The notes: generated by a model from the letters alone, not told the origin. 64,000 nucleotides of DNA from JAWKXU01 sp020446465 (GCA_041396845.1 JAWKXU010000003.1:620001-684000), one strand, 5' to 3'; positions 35,783 to 45,218 are shown, counted from the first letter of the stretch. Numbers and translations are program-made.

Positions 35783-37281
35783 TGGACAATCCGCCGCTTG
35801 ATCTGCTGGCAATACTGCGGTCGCAGGCTGATCCGAAGCCCCAGGCGCCATGCCTGCTGTTTGAAGATGAAATCATCACGTTCGGCGAGTTTGACCGGCG
35901 AACGGATATGGTGGCGGGTGCGCTGAAGAAGCAAGGAGTCGGCGTGGGTGATCGGGTGGCAATTTTGTCGCTTGGGCATCCGATATTTTTCGAGCTGTTG
36001 TTTGGGTGTGCAAAGTCTGGCGCAATCATGGTGCCGCTCAATCACCGCCTGTCGGGACGTGAGGTGGATGATATTCTCTCCGATGCGGAACCCTCTCTGT
36101 TGCTGGTCGAGAGCGATCTTGTTCATCTGGTTGGAGAGGAGCATACTTTCCCGCGACTGGACACCAGAGATTTTTCCGACTGGCTTGAAGCAGCTTCACC
36201 GGCAACGCCGCACCCTGTTTCGCCTGACGATCCGGTTCTTATTCTTTACACGTCAGGCACCACTGCCCTGCCCAAAGGAGTCGTCCTGAGTCACTGCAAC
36301 TTGTCTTACCTGGAACGCATGGCCAGAGAGTTGTGGGACTTTACGAATGAGAGCGTGAACCTTGCAGCCATGCCGCTATTTCATATCGGAGGCTTAGGCT
36401 GGGGGTTACTGGCCTTCAGCCAGGGTGGGCAAACGGTGCTGACTCGCAGTGGCGACATAACAGAATTACTCGATCTGATGCGCCATCACAGGGTGACACA
36501 TGCCTTTTTCGTTCCAACGATCATTCAACGTCTGGTCGAGCATATCGAGGAAACTGGAGTCCCTGCGCCTAAAGTGGCGCATATGTTCTATGGCGCTGCA
36601 CCGATTGGCGAAGCCTTACTCAATCGTGCCATCGCAGCGTTTGGCAGCGCTTTTCATCATACCTATGGAATGACAGAAACGGCGGGCACAACCGTAACAC
36701 TGGCCCCAGACGATCACGACCCCAAGGGCGCCCACCCTGAACGGTTAGCGTCATGCGGCAAGGCCATGCCATGGGTCGAACTCCGGTTGGTCGATCCCGA
36801 AACAGGGCGAGACGTGCCATGCGGAGAGATTGGCGAAATCCGTATGCGATCACCGTGTATAACCAAAGGCTACTGGCGCAAGGACGCAGCGACGGATGAA
36901 GCGATAACACCCGACGGGTGGCTCTGTTCGGGAGACGCTGCGGTTCAGGATGCAGATGGCTACATCTATTTGCGTGACCGTTACAAGAACATGATCGTTT
37001 CAGGTGGCGAGAACATCTATCCGGCTGAAATAGACAGCGTGCTCCAATTCCATCCTGCCATCCAGGATGTCGCGGTAGTTGGTGCACCTCATTCCCAATG
37101 GGGCGAAACACCACATGCCTATGTCGTACTTAAGTCAGGCATGAACACCGATGAGGCAGAGGTCATTGCTTATGCAAGGGCACGACTGGCCCATTACAAG
37201 TGCCCGACCAAAGTGATCTTTGTCGATGACCTGCCCCGTAATGCGTCAGGAAAGATCCTCAAGCGGGAATTGCGCGGTTGA
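35782..37281 (+). CDS. Acyl-CoA ligase (AMP-binding)
   Basis: ANL ligase of 499 residues. P-loop LYTSGTTALPKGVVLSH, A5 HHTYGMTETAGTT, A7/A8 WLCSGDAAVQDADGYIYLRD and KNMIVSGGENIYPAEID, catalytic lysine in NASGKILKREL. The start overlaps the dehydrogenase stop, so upstream open sequence is rejected. It activates an acid to its CoA ester for the cluster B beta-oxidation set. Confidence 0.9.
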   Translation: MDNPPLDLLAILRSQADPKPQAPCLLFEDEIITFGEFDRRTDMVAGALKKQGVGVGDRVAILSLGHPIFFELLFGCAKSGAIMVPLNHRLSGREVDDILSDAEPSLLLVESDLVHLVGEEHTFPRLDTRDFSDWLEAASPATPHPVSPDDPVLILYTSGTTALPKGVVLSHCNLSYLERMARELWDFTNESVNLAAMPLFHIGGLGWGLLAFSQGGQTVLTRSGDITELLDLMRHHRVTHAFFVPTIIQRLVEHIEETGVPAPKVAHMFYGAAPIGEALLNRAIAAFGSAFHHTYGMTETAGTTVTLAPDDHDPKGAHPERLASCGKAMPWVELRLVDPETGRDVPCGEIGEIRMRSPCITKGYWRKDAATDEAITPDGWLCSGDAAVQDADGYIYLRDRYKNMIVSGGENIYPAEIDSVLQFHPAIQDVAVVGAPHSQWGETPHAYVVLKSGMNTDEAEVIAYARARLAHYKCPTKVIFVDDLPRNASGKILKRELRG

Positions 37282-37446
37282 TGCAGTGTGTCCCTTCACA
37301 GTTCGAGTTGCTATAAGTCATATCCATGCCGATGACTATTGTAGTCAAATCAGGTCGGAAACCGCTCTAGATGATCCCATCCCCATGGATGTATCGGATA
37401 TTTCGGACGCACTCTTCAGAAAGGCGCAAATCAAGTGGGTGGTGAA

Positions 37447-38208
37447 ATGCAAACTGATCAAAAAAGGGTGGCCATAGTTACAGGTGCGGCCCGAGGTATC
37501 GGGGCCGCGATTGCCAAACGTCTTGCCGAGGACGGGCACGACCTGGCGCTACTCGATCTCGATGCAGCGGCTTGCGCAGAGACGCTGACCACCATCCAGT
37601 CTTTGGGTCGCAAAGGAATTGCTGTCGCCTGTGATGTTGCGGATGAAGACAAGGTCGGCACAGCAGTCAGCACACTGGTTGAGCAACTTGGAGCACCGGC
37701 CGTGCTCGTCAACAATGCTGGTGTTCTGCGTGACAGGTCTTTGGGCAAGATGACACTACATGACTGGGACTTTGTGAATGATATTAACCTGAAGGGCACT
37801 TTCCTTATGTGTCGTGCGGTTGAACCATACATGCGCGCAGCAGGCTGGGGACGGATCGTCAACATGTCGAGCATAGCCGCTCTGGGTGTATTCGGAGAAG
37901 CGAATTATTCAGCAGCCAAGGCTGGTGTGCAGGGTCTCACCAAAACTCTGGCAATTGAGCTTGGTTCGGCGGGGATCACAGCCAATGTGGTGGCGCCCGG
38001 CTTTGTCGTTACCGAAATGACCAAGGCAGTGGCCGACCGCATGGGAGTTTCCATCGACGAACTGTCCTCCATGATGATGCGCGATATCGTCGTTGGGCGG
38101 ACTGGCACACCCGAAGACATCGCCAACGCTGTCGCATATTTCTGCGATCCACGTTCCTCTTTCGTTACAGGGCAGGTTCTTTACGTCGCCGGAGCGCCGC
38201 GCGGATAA
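37447..38208 (+). CDS. Short-chain dehydrogenase/reductase
   Basis: Classical SDR of 253 residues: cofactor motif TGAARGIGAAIAKRL, LVNNAGVLRD, the catalytic Ser-Tyr-Lys in NMSSIAALGVFGEANYSAAKAG, and the C-terminal VTGQVLYVAGA. It is FabG-like and may act on a 3-oxoacyl-CoA or an alicyclic alcohol. The ATG at 37447 is chosen over an upstream GTG. Confidence 0.9.
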   Translation: MQTDQKRVAIVTGAARGIGAAIAKRLAEDGHDLALLDLDAAACAETLTTIQSLGRKGIAVACDVADEDKVGTAVSTLVEQLGAPAVLVNNAGVLRDRSLGKMTLHDWDFVNDINLKGTFLMCRAVEPYMRAAGWGRIVNMSSIAALGVFGEANYSAAKAGVQGLTKTLAIELGSAGITANVVAPGFVVTEMTKAVADRMGVSIDELSSMMMRDIVVGRTGTPEDIANAVAYFCDPRSSFVTGQVLYVAGAPRG

Positions 38209-38408
38209 GGAGCACAGGTTCTGTCAGGCCATATCGGAATGTTCTACCGGCGGCGAACTGCCCCGAATAGGCGTGTAGTCCGGGTGCATACGCCAGAAGC
38301 ACGTATTTCAAGAGGGGGCAGGCGTTGGTTGATTTCGAGAAATTGCAACTCGCCGCACGGTTTTCCGGCGTGTAAGGCAACCCAAGATGTCATTAGAAGT
38401 GAGGCGAT

Positions 38409-39059
38409 ATGAGCGAAGGTAACGTCATCAGGAAACGGCGAGCAGCTGCCGAAGCGGACCCAATCGCATACGATGCCAAGCGCAAGGAAATTGCGGAAGC
38501 CGCAGTCAAGGTTTTCGATCGGATGGGCTTTCAGAAAGCTTCGATTTCTGCAGTTGCTCAAGAAATGCAGGTCGATCGGTCAACTTTGTATTATTACATC
38601 TCCTCCAAGGAAGAATTGTTTGATGAAGTTGTCCGCACCGTCGTTGAACGCAACCTTGAACTGGTAGAACGAATTGCGCGAAGCAAAGTTCGCCCTGCGC
38701 GTAAATTGCGGGATATGATCACCTCGATCATGAGTTCTTATGGTGAGCACTACCCGCTGTTTTACATCTATATCCGCGAAAACCTCTCACACGTCAGCGA
38801 TGAACGTTCGGTCTGGTCACGCCATATGCGCGATCTAAATCAGAAGACAATCGACGCGATGGTCTCCGTCATTGAAGAAGGCTTTGCTGATGGCAGTTTG
38901 CGACGGTCCGGCTCTGCAACAATAATTGCTTATGGCATTTTCGGAATCATCGGCTGGACGCACCGATGGTTCCGGCCGCAAACATCGAAAGTAAGTGCTG
39001 AAGAGATAGGACAGACTTACGCGGATATGATCCTTTCCGGCATGGAAATGCCTTACTGA
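38409..39059 (+). CDS. TetR-family transcriptional regulator of cluster B
   Basis: Regulator of 216 residues. The helix-turn-helix is QKASISAVAQEMQVDRSTLY, then YYISSKEELFDEVV. The ligand domain resembles KstR2-type TetR_C proteins (HYPLFYIYIRENL, WTHRWFRP) and is similar to that of the regulator at 59696. It probably senses a CoA ester. No clear palindrome was found in the 200 bp upstream. Confidence 0.85.
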   Translation: MSEGNVIRKRRAAAEADPIAYDAKRKEIAEAAVKVFDRMGFQKASISAVAQEMQVDRSTLYYYISSKEELFDEVVRTVVERNLELVERIARSKVRPARKLRDMITSIMSSYGEHYPLFYIYIRENLSHVSDERSVWSRHMRDLNQKTIDAMVSVIEEGFADGSLRRSGSATIIAYGIFGIIGWTHRWFRPQTSKVSAEEIGQTYADMILSGMEMPY

Positions 39060-39066
39060 CATTCAC

Positions 39067-40242
39067 TCACAACACTTCGAAGAGGCCGGCGGCGCCCATA
39101 CCGCCACCGACGCACATGGTGACGACTACATGCTTTGCACCGCGTCGTTTACCCTCGATCAAGGCGTGTCCGACCATACGCGCGCCTGACATGCCGTAAG
39201 GGTGGCCGATGGATATGGCCCCGCCGTTAACGTTCATCAATTCGTTGGGAATGCCCAACCGATCACGACAATAAACCACCTGCACGGCAAAGGCCTCGTT
39301 CAGTTCCCACAGGCCGATGTCGTCCATGCCAAGTCCAAAATTCCTGAGCAGCCTGGGCACCGCAAACACCGGACCGATCCCCATTTCATCCGGGTCCGTC
39401 CCGGCAACTGCCATTCCCACATAACGACCAAGCGGTTGCAAGCCCCGTGCAGCAGCGACCGACTCTTCCATCACCACACAGGCCGAAGCCCCATCGGACA
39501 ACTGGCTGGCATTGCCTGCCGTGATCACCCCGTCAGGCCCCATCACAGGCTGCAACGATTGCAGACTTTCCAGCGTCGTCGACGGACGATTGCCCTCGTC
39601 CTTTGTCAAGGTCACCTCCCTGGCCGAAACCTCTCCAGTCGCCTTGTCGACAACTTTCATTGTGGCAGTGACGGGAACAATCTCGTCATCGAATGCGCCC
39701 GCATCCTGCGCTGCTGCAGTACGCTGTTGTGACTGCAAGGCGTATTCGTCCTGCAAGTCGCGTGACACATTATAGCGCTGCGCGACAACTTCAGCAGTCT
39801 GGAGCATGTTCATATAGGCGGTTGGCACCATCGCTTCCAGTTCAGGGTCCGGCGTCGTGCGCAGTTCCTTCGTCTGAACGCGCGAGACGGATTCAACCCC
39901 GCCAGCAACGCAGATATCCATGCGATCAACGATAATCTGTCGCGACGCTATGGCAATCGCCATCATGCCGGATGCACACTGACGGTCAATCGACTGACCA
40001 GATACCGTGACAGGCAGCCCGGCGCGCAGACCTGCATTCCGGCCAATCGTATATTGCGTTTCCTGCTGCAGCGCCGCTCCCATGATAACATCATCGATCT
40101 CGCCACCTTCCAGACCAGCCCTTTCCACAGCAGCATGAATCGCATGGGAAGCCAAAGTAGGTGAAGGCAAGTCGTTGAACGCACCTCGATAAGCCCGCCC
40201 TATCGGCGTCCGCGCTGTCGATACAATTACAGCTCTACGCAT
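39067..40242 (-). CDS. Acetyl-CoA C-acyltransferase (degradative thiolase)
   Basis: Thiolase of 391 residues with all motifs: the nucleophile in IDRQCASGMMAIAIA, NGGAISIGHPYGMSGARM, and the second cysteine in VVVTMCVGGGMGAAG. It cleaves 3-oxoacyl-CoA to acetyl-CoA plus a shortened acyl-CoA and is the orthodox thiolase of cluster B. The ATG at 40242 with GGAGAGAG just upstream is chosen over the TTG reading. Convergent with the tetR gene. Confidence 0.93.
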   Translation of the reverse strand: MRRAVIVSTARTPIGRAYRGAFNDLPSPTLASHAIHAAVERAGLEGGEIDDVIMGAALQQETQYTIGRNAGLRAGLPVTVSGQSIDRQCASGMMAIAIASRQIIVDRMDICVAGGVESVSRVQTKELRTTPDPELEAMVPTAYMNMLQTAEVVAQRYNVSRDLQDEYALQSQQRTAAAQDAGAFDDEIVPVTATMKVVDKATGEVSAREVTLTKDEGNRPSTTLESLQSLQPVMGPDGVITAGNASQLSDGASACVVMEESVAAARGLQPLGRYVGMAVAGTDPDEMGIGPVFAVPRLLRNFGLGMDDIGLWELNEAFAVQVVYCRDRLGIPNELMNVNGGAISIGHPYGMSGARMVGHALIEGKRRGAKHVVVTMCVGGGMGAAGLFEVL

Positions 40243-40275
40243 CTCTCTCTCCAATCCCAGATGATCGACAATGGT

Positions 40276-40692
40276 TCACGCTGGCTGCACTTCGCTGAGT
40301 GCCTGACCAAAGCAGTTCGCGCTGAGTTGGTTCGGATCCATGAACTCGATCAGTTCCTTGACCTTTCCGTTGTCAATGGTGAAAGCGAAAGCGTAATTGC
40401 GCTGCTTATACTGACCAAATTTGGCAGGCCCTTCGCCATGGCCCAATGCGACGCCGCGATTGCCTTCAACGATGATGCCCGTGCACACGACGACCGGCGG
40501 CGCGACAAAGCGTTTTTCCAGCAAGGGCACCAAAGAGCTCGTGATGTGGTCCGGCCCGACATAAGTTCCCGACACAGGCGTATCGCCGATAATTGTATAA
40601 GCGCCATCATCGGAAAACATCTGGAAAGCGCCCAGAAAATCGCCGGTATTCATCTTGTCCATGTAAGTCTGGATGGTTTCACGAGTACTCAT
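40276..40692 (-). CDS. SnoaL/NTF2-like protein
   Basis: Small NTF2-fold protein of 138 residues: TIQTYMDKMNTGDFLGAFQM, then YTIIGDTPVSGTYVG and the terminal beta-sheet. The fold is shared by ketosteroid isomerases, polyketide cyclases and limonene-epoxide hydrolase-like enzymes, so isomerisation or ring chemistry is possible, but no catalytic set is obvious. The ATG at 40692 with GGGAGAAA upstream is chosen. Confidence 0.75.
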   Translation of the reverse strand: MSTRETIQTYMDKMNTGDFLGAFQMFSDDGAYTIIGDTPVSGTYVGPDHITSSLVPLLEKRFVAPPVVVCTGIIVEGNRGVALGHGEGPAKFGQYKQRNYAFAFTIDNGKVKELIEFMDPNQLSANCFGQALSEVQPA

Positions 40693-40731
40693 ATTTTCTC
40701 TCCCATGTGCACCACGCACCATAAGTGCGAA

Positions 40732-41526
40732 CTACCTGTTGGCATTTTCGATTTCCTGCTGTGAGGGTGAAGCGAGCGTAGCATCGCCGGCTGTCATGCC
40801 ACCATCCACGGGCAAGACCTGCCCCGTGACATAGCCCGCCTCATCCGAAAGCAGGAAGGCAATCACCCGCGCGACATCCAACGGTTGACCGAAGCGCCCC
40901 AATGGCGTGCGCGCGAGGACTGAACGCGCGTAAGTTTCGACTTTCAGCACACGCTCGGTCATGCCGGTTTCAATATAACCGGGACTGACGGCATTGACCC
41001 TGATACTGCGCCCCGACAATTCGACCGCAAGCGACCGCGTCAACATTGCAAGGCCACCCTTGGCTGCGATGTATGGCGAAAGGTTCAGCCCTGCGAAATG
41101 CGCCATCACTGAGGTCACATTGACAATCGCACCGGGGAGATCGCCAATCTGCCGGACGAACTTCTGCGACATCATCATCGCACCAACAAGATTGGTGTCG
41201 ACCACCTGACGCCAGGCATCGAGCGGGAAATCCTCAAACGGACAGGCAATTGTGATACCCGCCGCATTCACGAGGCCCGTTGCAACATCGCCGCGCCGCG
41301 CAATCCCGGAGAAGAATTCGCTGCACGATTTCTCATCACTGATGTCAAGCGACAGGGCGTAAGCATCACCACCCCCGGCCCTGATTGCGCAAGCCACCGC
41401 CTCAGCCGTATCCGGGCGATAGTCTCCGACAATCACGCGATGCCCACGTTCCGCCAACAACTCCGCCGCCCCGGCTCCAATCCCCGAACCACCGCCAGTT
41501 ACAATCGTGACGGACGCCCCTGTCAT
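40732..41526 (-). CDS. Short-chain dehydrogenase/reductase
   Basis: Classical SDR of 264 residues: VTGGGSGIGAGAAELLAERG, LVNAAGITIA, the catalytic NVTSVMAHFAGLNLSPYIAAKG split over Ser-Tyr-Lys, and DEAGYVTGQVLPVDGGM. The start at 41526 overlaps the esterase stop (ATGA), so a 53-codon extension is rejected. It may oxidise the alcohol released by the upstream esterase. Confidence 0.88.
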   Translation of the reverse strand: MTGASVTIVTGGGSGIGAGAAELLAERGHRVIVGDYRPDTAEAVACAIRAGGGDAYALSLDISDEKSCSEFFSGIARRGDVATGLVNAAGITIACPFEDFPLDAWRQVVDTNLVGAMMMSQKFVRQIGDLPGAIVNVTSVMAHFAGLNLSPYIAAKGGLAMLTRSLAVELSGRSIRVNAVSPGYIETGMTERVLKVETYARSVLARTPLGRFGQPLDVARVIAFLLSDEAGYVTGQVLPVDGGMTAGDATLASPSQQEIENANR

Positions 41527-42434
41527 CGTTTTGCACACATGTGTTTGCGAACAAATGTGCCGATAGTGGCCAACGCATCGCGCGCTTCGGGCAAGCGATC
41601 GGCATATAACGGCCAGATATGCGCCATACCTTCGCCCTGGACGTAAGTTGCATCGACTCCGGCCGCACGCGCAGCCTCGGCACATTGTTTGCCATCATCG
41701 CGCATCATTTCTATCTCGCCCGCCAGAATCATCAACGGCGGCAAACCACTCCATTCGCCATAGAGAGGTGACACTGCGGGATTTGTCGGCGCGAACTCCC
41801 CACAATATGTCTGGCCCAAGGCGTTGAGAAAATCAGCATTGACCAATGGATCGCGTGGAGCATTCTCCTTGTAGGATTCTCCGCTGAATGCGAAATCAGC
41901 CAGCGGTGAAATGGCAACGCCACATGCAGGCATCGGCGCGCCAGCATCGCGCAATTTCTGTAGCGCTGCGAGAACAAGCCCGCCCCCGCCTGAGTCTCCG
42001 CACAGAACCACCTGCGAAGGGTCAAAACCTTGCTCCAACACCCAACGGTAGGCTGCGATTCCATCGTCAACGCCAGCCGGGCAGGGATTTTCCGGTGCAA
42101 GCCTGTAATCTACCAGCAGCACCTTTGCCCCCGTTGCAGCAGACAGGAAGCCCCCGAATGATCGGTAACCGTGCGCCGAACCAAGAATATAGCCACCAGA
42201 ATGGTAATGAATGATGATCTTACTTTGGTCTGCATCCGGAGTATCTGCCCAGATGCATGGAACACCATTGCATGTAACCTCATTCAGCCGGGTTTTCTCA
42301 GGAATTTCAAACTGGCCAAGCCAGTCTTCAAAAATCCTTCTCATGTCATCGAATGTGTAATTAGGGTCAGCCAACCACGCGTCGCGCAAATCCCTGTTCA
42401 TTTGCAGGACATAGTCTGATTCGGGACTCGGCAT
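41523..42434 (-). CDS. Hormone-sensitive-lipase-type alpha/beta hydrolase
   Basis: Esterase or lactonase of 303 residues. The oxyanion motif HYHSGGYILGS is an HGGG variant (HSGG). The nucleophile elbow is CGDSGGGG (GDSAGG type), and ISPLADF and the C-terminal GMAHIWPL supply the His region. Bicyclic ketone catabolism by Baeyer-Villiger oxidation gives lactones, so lactone hydrolysis is an attractive but unproven role. An IS3-family element ends only 15 bp upstream of the start codon, just beyond the GAGGTGAG ribosome site, so the native promoter has been displaced. Confidence 0.87.
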   Translation of the reverse strand: MPSPESDYVLQMNRDLRDAWLADPNYTFDDMRRIFEDWLGQFEIPEKTRLNEVTCNGVPCIWADTPDADQSKIIIHYHSGGYILGSAHGYRSFGGFLSAATGAKVLLVDYRLAPENPCPAGVDDGIAAYRWVLEQGFDPSQVVLCGDSGGGGLVLAALQKLRDAGAPMPACGVAISPLADFAFSGESYKENAPRDPLVNADFLNALGQTYCGEFAPTNPAVSPLYGEWSGLPPLMILAGEIEMMRDDGKQCAEAARAAGVDATYVQGEGMAHIWPLYADRLPEARDALATIGTFVRKHMCAKR

Positions 42435-42512
42435 AATTACTCACCTCTCTGACGTGACCCCTGATTTTCCTCCACGAGCGATTAGAGTCCGGCCTTGAAG
42501 GAAGGACAGACG

Positions 42513-42863
42513 ATGAAGCGTACGAGGTTTTCAGAAGAGCAGATTATCGGGGTGCTGAAGGAAGCGGAGGCGGGAGCCAAGACCGCTGACCTGGCCCGTC
42601 GGCACGGTGTATCTGAAGCGACGATCTACAACTGGAAGTCGAAGTATGGCGGGATGGAAGTGTCCGATGCCCGCCGACTGAAGGAGCTCGAGAGCGAGAA
42701 CGCCAAGCTCAAGCGGCTGCTGGCCGATGCGATGCTGGACAAGGCTGCTCTGAAGGATCTTCTGGCAAAAAGTTCTGACGCCCGCCGCGCAGCGGAAGCT
42801 GTTGCTCATCTCCAGGTGTGCCACGGGATGAGAGCGGCGGGCGTGCCGTGTTATCGATGCTGA
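42513..42863 (+). CDS. IS3-family transposase OrfA (reads into the OrfB start)
   Basis: Helix-turn-helix subunit: RFSEEQIIGVLKEAEAG, VSEATIYNWKSKYGG, then a leucine-zipper-like stretch. After the A-rich shift site (GGCAAAAAGTT, about 42762-42772) the frame does not stop as usual. It continues with OrfB-type sequence (EAVAHLQVCHGM) and then ends at 42863. Loss of one A in the slip site and about two bases near 42835 would explain this; see findings. Confidence 0.82.
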   Translation: MKRTRFSEEQIIGVLKEAEAGAKTADLARRHGVSEATIYNWKSKYGGMEVSDARRLKELESENAKLKRLLADAMLDKAALKDLLAKSSDARRAAEAVAHLQVCHGMRAAGVPCYRC

Positions 42864-42873
42864 TCGCAAAAGC

Positions 42874-43680
42874 GTGCGTTACCGTTCCACCCGGGACGAT
42901 GATGCCGAGCTTCGCGAGAAGCTGCGCGAGCTGGCCAACCAGCGTCGCTGGTTCGGCTATCGCCGTCTGCATATCCTGCTGCGCCGGGAGGGGATCATGA
43001 TCAACCGCAAGAAGACCCAGAGGCTCTACAAGGAAGAAGGGCTGGCAGTAAGGCGACGACGAAGCCGCAGGCGTGCTGTTGGCACAAGGGCACCTGCTCC
43101 GGTTCTGGCGCTGCCGAACCAGCGCTGGAGCCTGGACTTTGTTCACGACCAGATGGCTTCGGGAAGACGGTTCCGGGTGCTCAACGTGGTCGATGACGTG
43201 ACCCGGGAGTGCCTGGCAGCGGTGCCGGACACCTCGATCTCTGGTCGCCGTGTCGTTCGCGAGCTGACCGCACTGATCGAACAGCGCGGCAAGCCAGGCA
43301 TGATCGTCAGCGACAATGGCACCGAGCTCACCAGCAACGCTGTGCTGGCATGGTGCGGCGAGGTCGGCGTGGAGTGGCATTACATCGCGCCCGGAAGGCC
43401 GATGCAGAATGGCTATGTCGAGAGCTTCAATGGCCGCATGCGCGACGAACTGCTCAACGAGACGCTGTTCTTGAGCATGGCCCATGCCCGTGTCGAGATC
43501 GCGGCCTGGGTCGAAGACTACAATCGGGAGCGACCACACTCGTCTCTCGGTTACGCAACACCGGCGGCGTTCGCCGCTGAACTGGATAAGCAATGGCCTG
43601 CTTCGCTACGCCCTACGGGCTCCGCTACGCAGCCCATTGCTTCAACCGCGCTTATGCGCAAAACAACCGCCCGGCTCTAA
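42874..43680 (+). CDS. IS3-family transposase OrfB (DDE integrase core)
   Basis: Catalytic part of 268 residues: RRWFGYRRLHILLRREG, then the rve core with WSLDFVHDQM (first Asp), IVSDNGTEL (second Asp) and NGYVESFNGRMRDELLNE (Glu). It is normally expressed as an OrfA-OrfB frameshift fusion. The C-terminus is extended by about 25 residues of IS-end sequence. Confidence 0.87.
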   Translation: MRYRSTRDDDAELREKLRELANQRRWFGYRRLHILLRREGIMINRKKTQRLYKEEGLAVRRRRSRRRAVGTRAPAPVLALPNQRWSLDFVHDQMASGRRFRVLNVVDDVTRECLAAVPDTSISGRRVVRELTALIEQRGKPGMIVSDNGTELTSNAVLAWCGEVGVEWHYIAPGRPMQNGYVESFNGRMRDELLNETLFLSMAHARVEIAAWVEDYNRERPHSSLGYATPAAFAAELDKQWPASLRPTGSATQPIASTALMRKTTARL

Positions 43681-43712
43681 TCCCAGCTGGGGGAAAGCTG
43701 GGGGTCACGTCA

Positions 43713-44086
43713 CTCACTACATTCCCTACGCTGGAAAAGGTGCGATGGCCGATATGCTCAACGAACTTCGATCAGTGATTGCTAATTTGCATGACCGGCC
43801 AGTACTTGCGGTGCCTGACTTGACCAATTTTGATGAACGCTTTGTTTTGAAAACATGAGAACATGCTACCTATTTTTACGAGTCTGTAGCTGGACACGAT
43901 GATATTCAAGGCACTGATCCTGCAAACATTCTAGACCGCGTGGACAAATACGGCGCTAACCACGCACAAGTCTCTTTACTACTTTCGCTCATGGGCAAAC
44001 CCAATCTGATATACGGAATTGTCCGATCGCAAGATTTTTTGCACATGAGCGATAATTGTAGTTTTTTCGCCCCCCAATCAAATTAA
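43713..44086 (+). pseudogene. Unknown gene remnant with in-frame stop, cut by IS3
   Basis: Right of the IS the plus strand reads through an in-frame TGA at 43856-43858: YAGKGAMADMLNELRSVI, then DLTNFDERFVLKT, stop, then ESVAGHDDIQGTDPANILD and DRVDKYGANHAQVSLLL, ending TAA at 44084-44086. The same frame holds for about 120 codons on both sides of the stop, which suggests one decayed gene. Composition is more AT-rich than the neighbours. No family recognised. Confidence 0.5.
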
Positions 44087-45195
44087 CTTCCTGGCAGTTT
44101 TATTCGCGGCGCGACTTCCCTGGCTGCCAGTTCCAGCGAATGAAACCATGGTGCCGGATCATCATAATAATCGTGGCTTTCAATCTGGAGAGTACCCCAA
44201 CCGCCACACTGCTCGAAAAGGTGATTGATCTTCTCAACGACAGTATCAGGCGAACCAACGATGAAGACGTTATCGACCAGAAATTCCAGATCAGCTTTCA
44301 GCGGATCAATTCCAGCATCCTTTGCAAACCCGTCCATCATGCCGAAGCGCCGCCAGATCGGGATGAGATAACGATCGAAACAATAGCCGATCGGCCCTTC
44401 CATGACTTCCTTTTTCGCTTCTGCATCAGTGTCGCCCACAAAGACTGTCTGCGAGACAGCATGACGCGAACGATCAGGTGTGAATCCCGCCTTGATATTG
44501 GCTTCAGAGTACGTTTCCCAATGTTTCTTCAGCGCATCGAGACCCGAATAGATAGACACGGGCTTAAAGTTGCGTTCTCCTGCCAACTTCATCGACGGAG
44601 AATTATAGCTAAATCCGGTGACAGCAAATTCAGGGAACTTGCCTCCATAAGGAGAATAATTCGCCAACATGTGCTGTTCATCTTCTTCTGTTTCCGGTGC
44701 TTCCTCTTCGGGAAAGCCAGCAGTCCAGAACTCACCTTCGTACCAGAAGGGTTTACGCTCCCATATTTTCTCCATGATGTAGAGGGATTCCCGCACCATC
44801 TTGTTCAAAAAGGCCGTATCCGAACCGTTCTTGATACCGTGCATATAGGATGCGAGCGGATAGGCCCCTGCCCCGATTCCCATAAAGTATCGACCTTCAA
44901 GAATCTGCGAGAGCCACCCTACCGTCATCGCCAATTTGGTCGGGTTATGATGCGGGAGGATATGAGCCATCGGTGCGAAACTGATATTTTTCGTTTCCAG
45001 GGCGGCTGCTGCCATGATGAGTTCCGGCGCTGGAATGTTCTCCCATATCTGCGATGCGTGTTCAGAGATCATCATCGTCGTGAAACCAGCTTGGTCGCAA
45101 GCAATGGAGCTTTGCACGCCCCATTCGAATGTTTGCCGCGCCGTGCGCCCCGGCCGCATGTAAGGGTGAAAAATAAGACCTGTGTCCATAGTCAT
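44083..45195 (-). CDS. Luciferase-like flavin monooxygenase, diketocamphane-monooxygenase-related
   Basis: TIM-barrel flavin monooxygenase of 370 residues. It resembles the FMN-dependent type II Baeyer-Villiger monooxygenases that oxidise diketocamphanes: RTARQTFEWG near the N-terminus, SFAPMAHILPHHNPTKLA, LSQILEGRYFMGIGAGAYP, and VFVGDTDAEAKKEV. It would use FMNH2 from a separate reductase. It is more divergent than the protein at 55500. The start at 45195 has GGGAGAGA upstream. Its promoter contains a perfect 18-bp palindrome, and a tetR gene lies divergently beyond it. Confidence 0.82.
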   Translation of the reverse strand: MTMDTGLIFHPYMRPGRTARQTFEWGVQSSIACDQAGFTTMMISEHASQIWENIPAPELIMAAAALETKNISFAPMAHILPHHNPTKLAMTVGWLSQILEGRYFMGIGAGAYPLASYMHGIKNGSDTAFLNKMVRESLYIMEKIWERKPFWYEGEFWTAGFPEEEAPETEEDEQHMLANYSPYGGKFPEFAVTGFSYNSPSMKLAGERNFKPVSIYSGLDALKKHWETYSEANIKAGFTPDRSRHAVSQTVFVGDTDAEAKKEVMEGPIGYCFDRYLIPIWRRFGMMDGFAKDAGIDPLKADLEFLVDNVFIVGSPDTVVEKINHLFEQCGGWGTLQIESHDYYDDPAPWFHSLELAAREVAPRIKLPGS

Positions 45196-45218
45196 CGCGA
45201 ATCTCTCCCATATCTTTA

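Larger units (their letters stand above)
42450..43712 (+). mobile_element. IS3-family (IS407-like) insertion sequence with 3-bp target duplication
   Basis: A 1263-bp element with perfect 12-bp ends TGACGTGACCCC, longer imperfect repeats inward (both contain ATTAGAG), and a 3-bp target duplication CTC (42447-42449 and 43713-43715). It has two transposase frames. The intact duplication shows a simple, fairly recent insertion. Confidence 0.92.
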
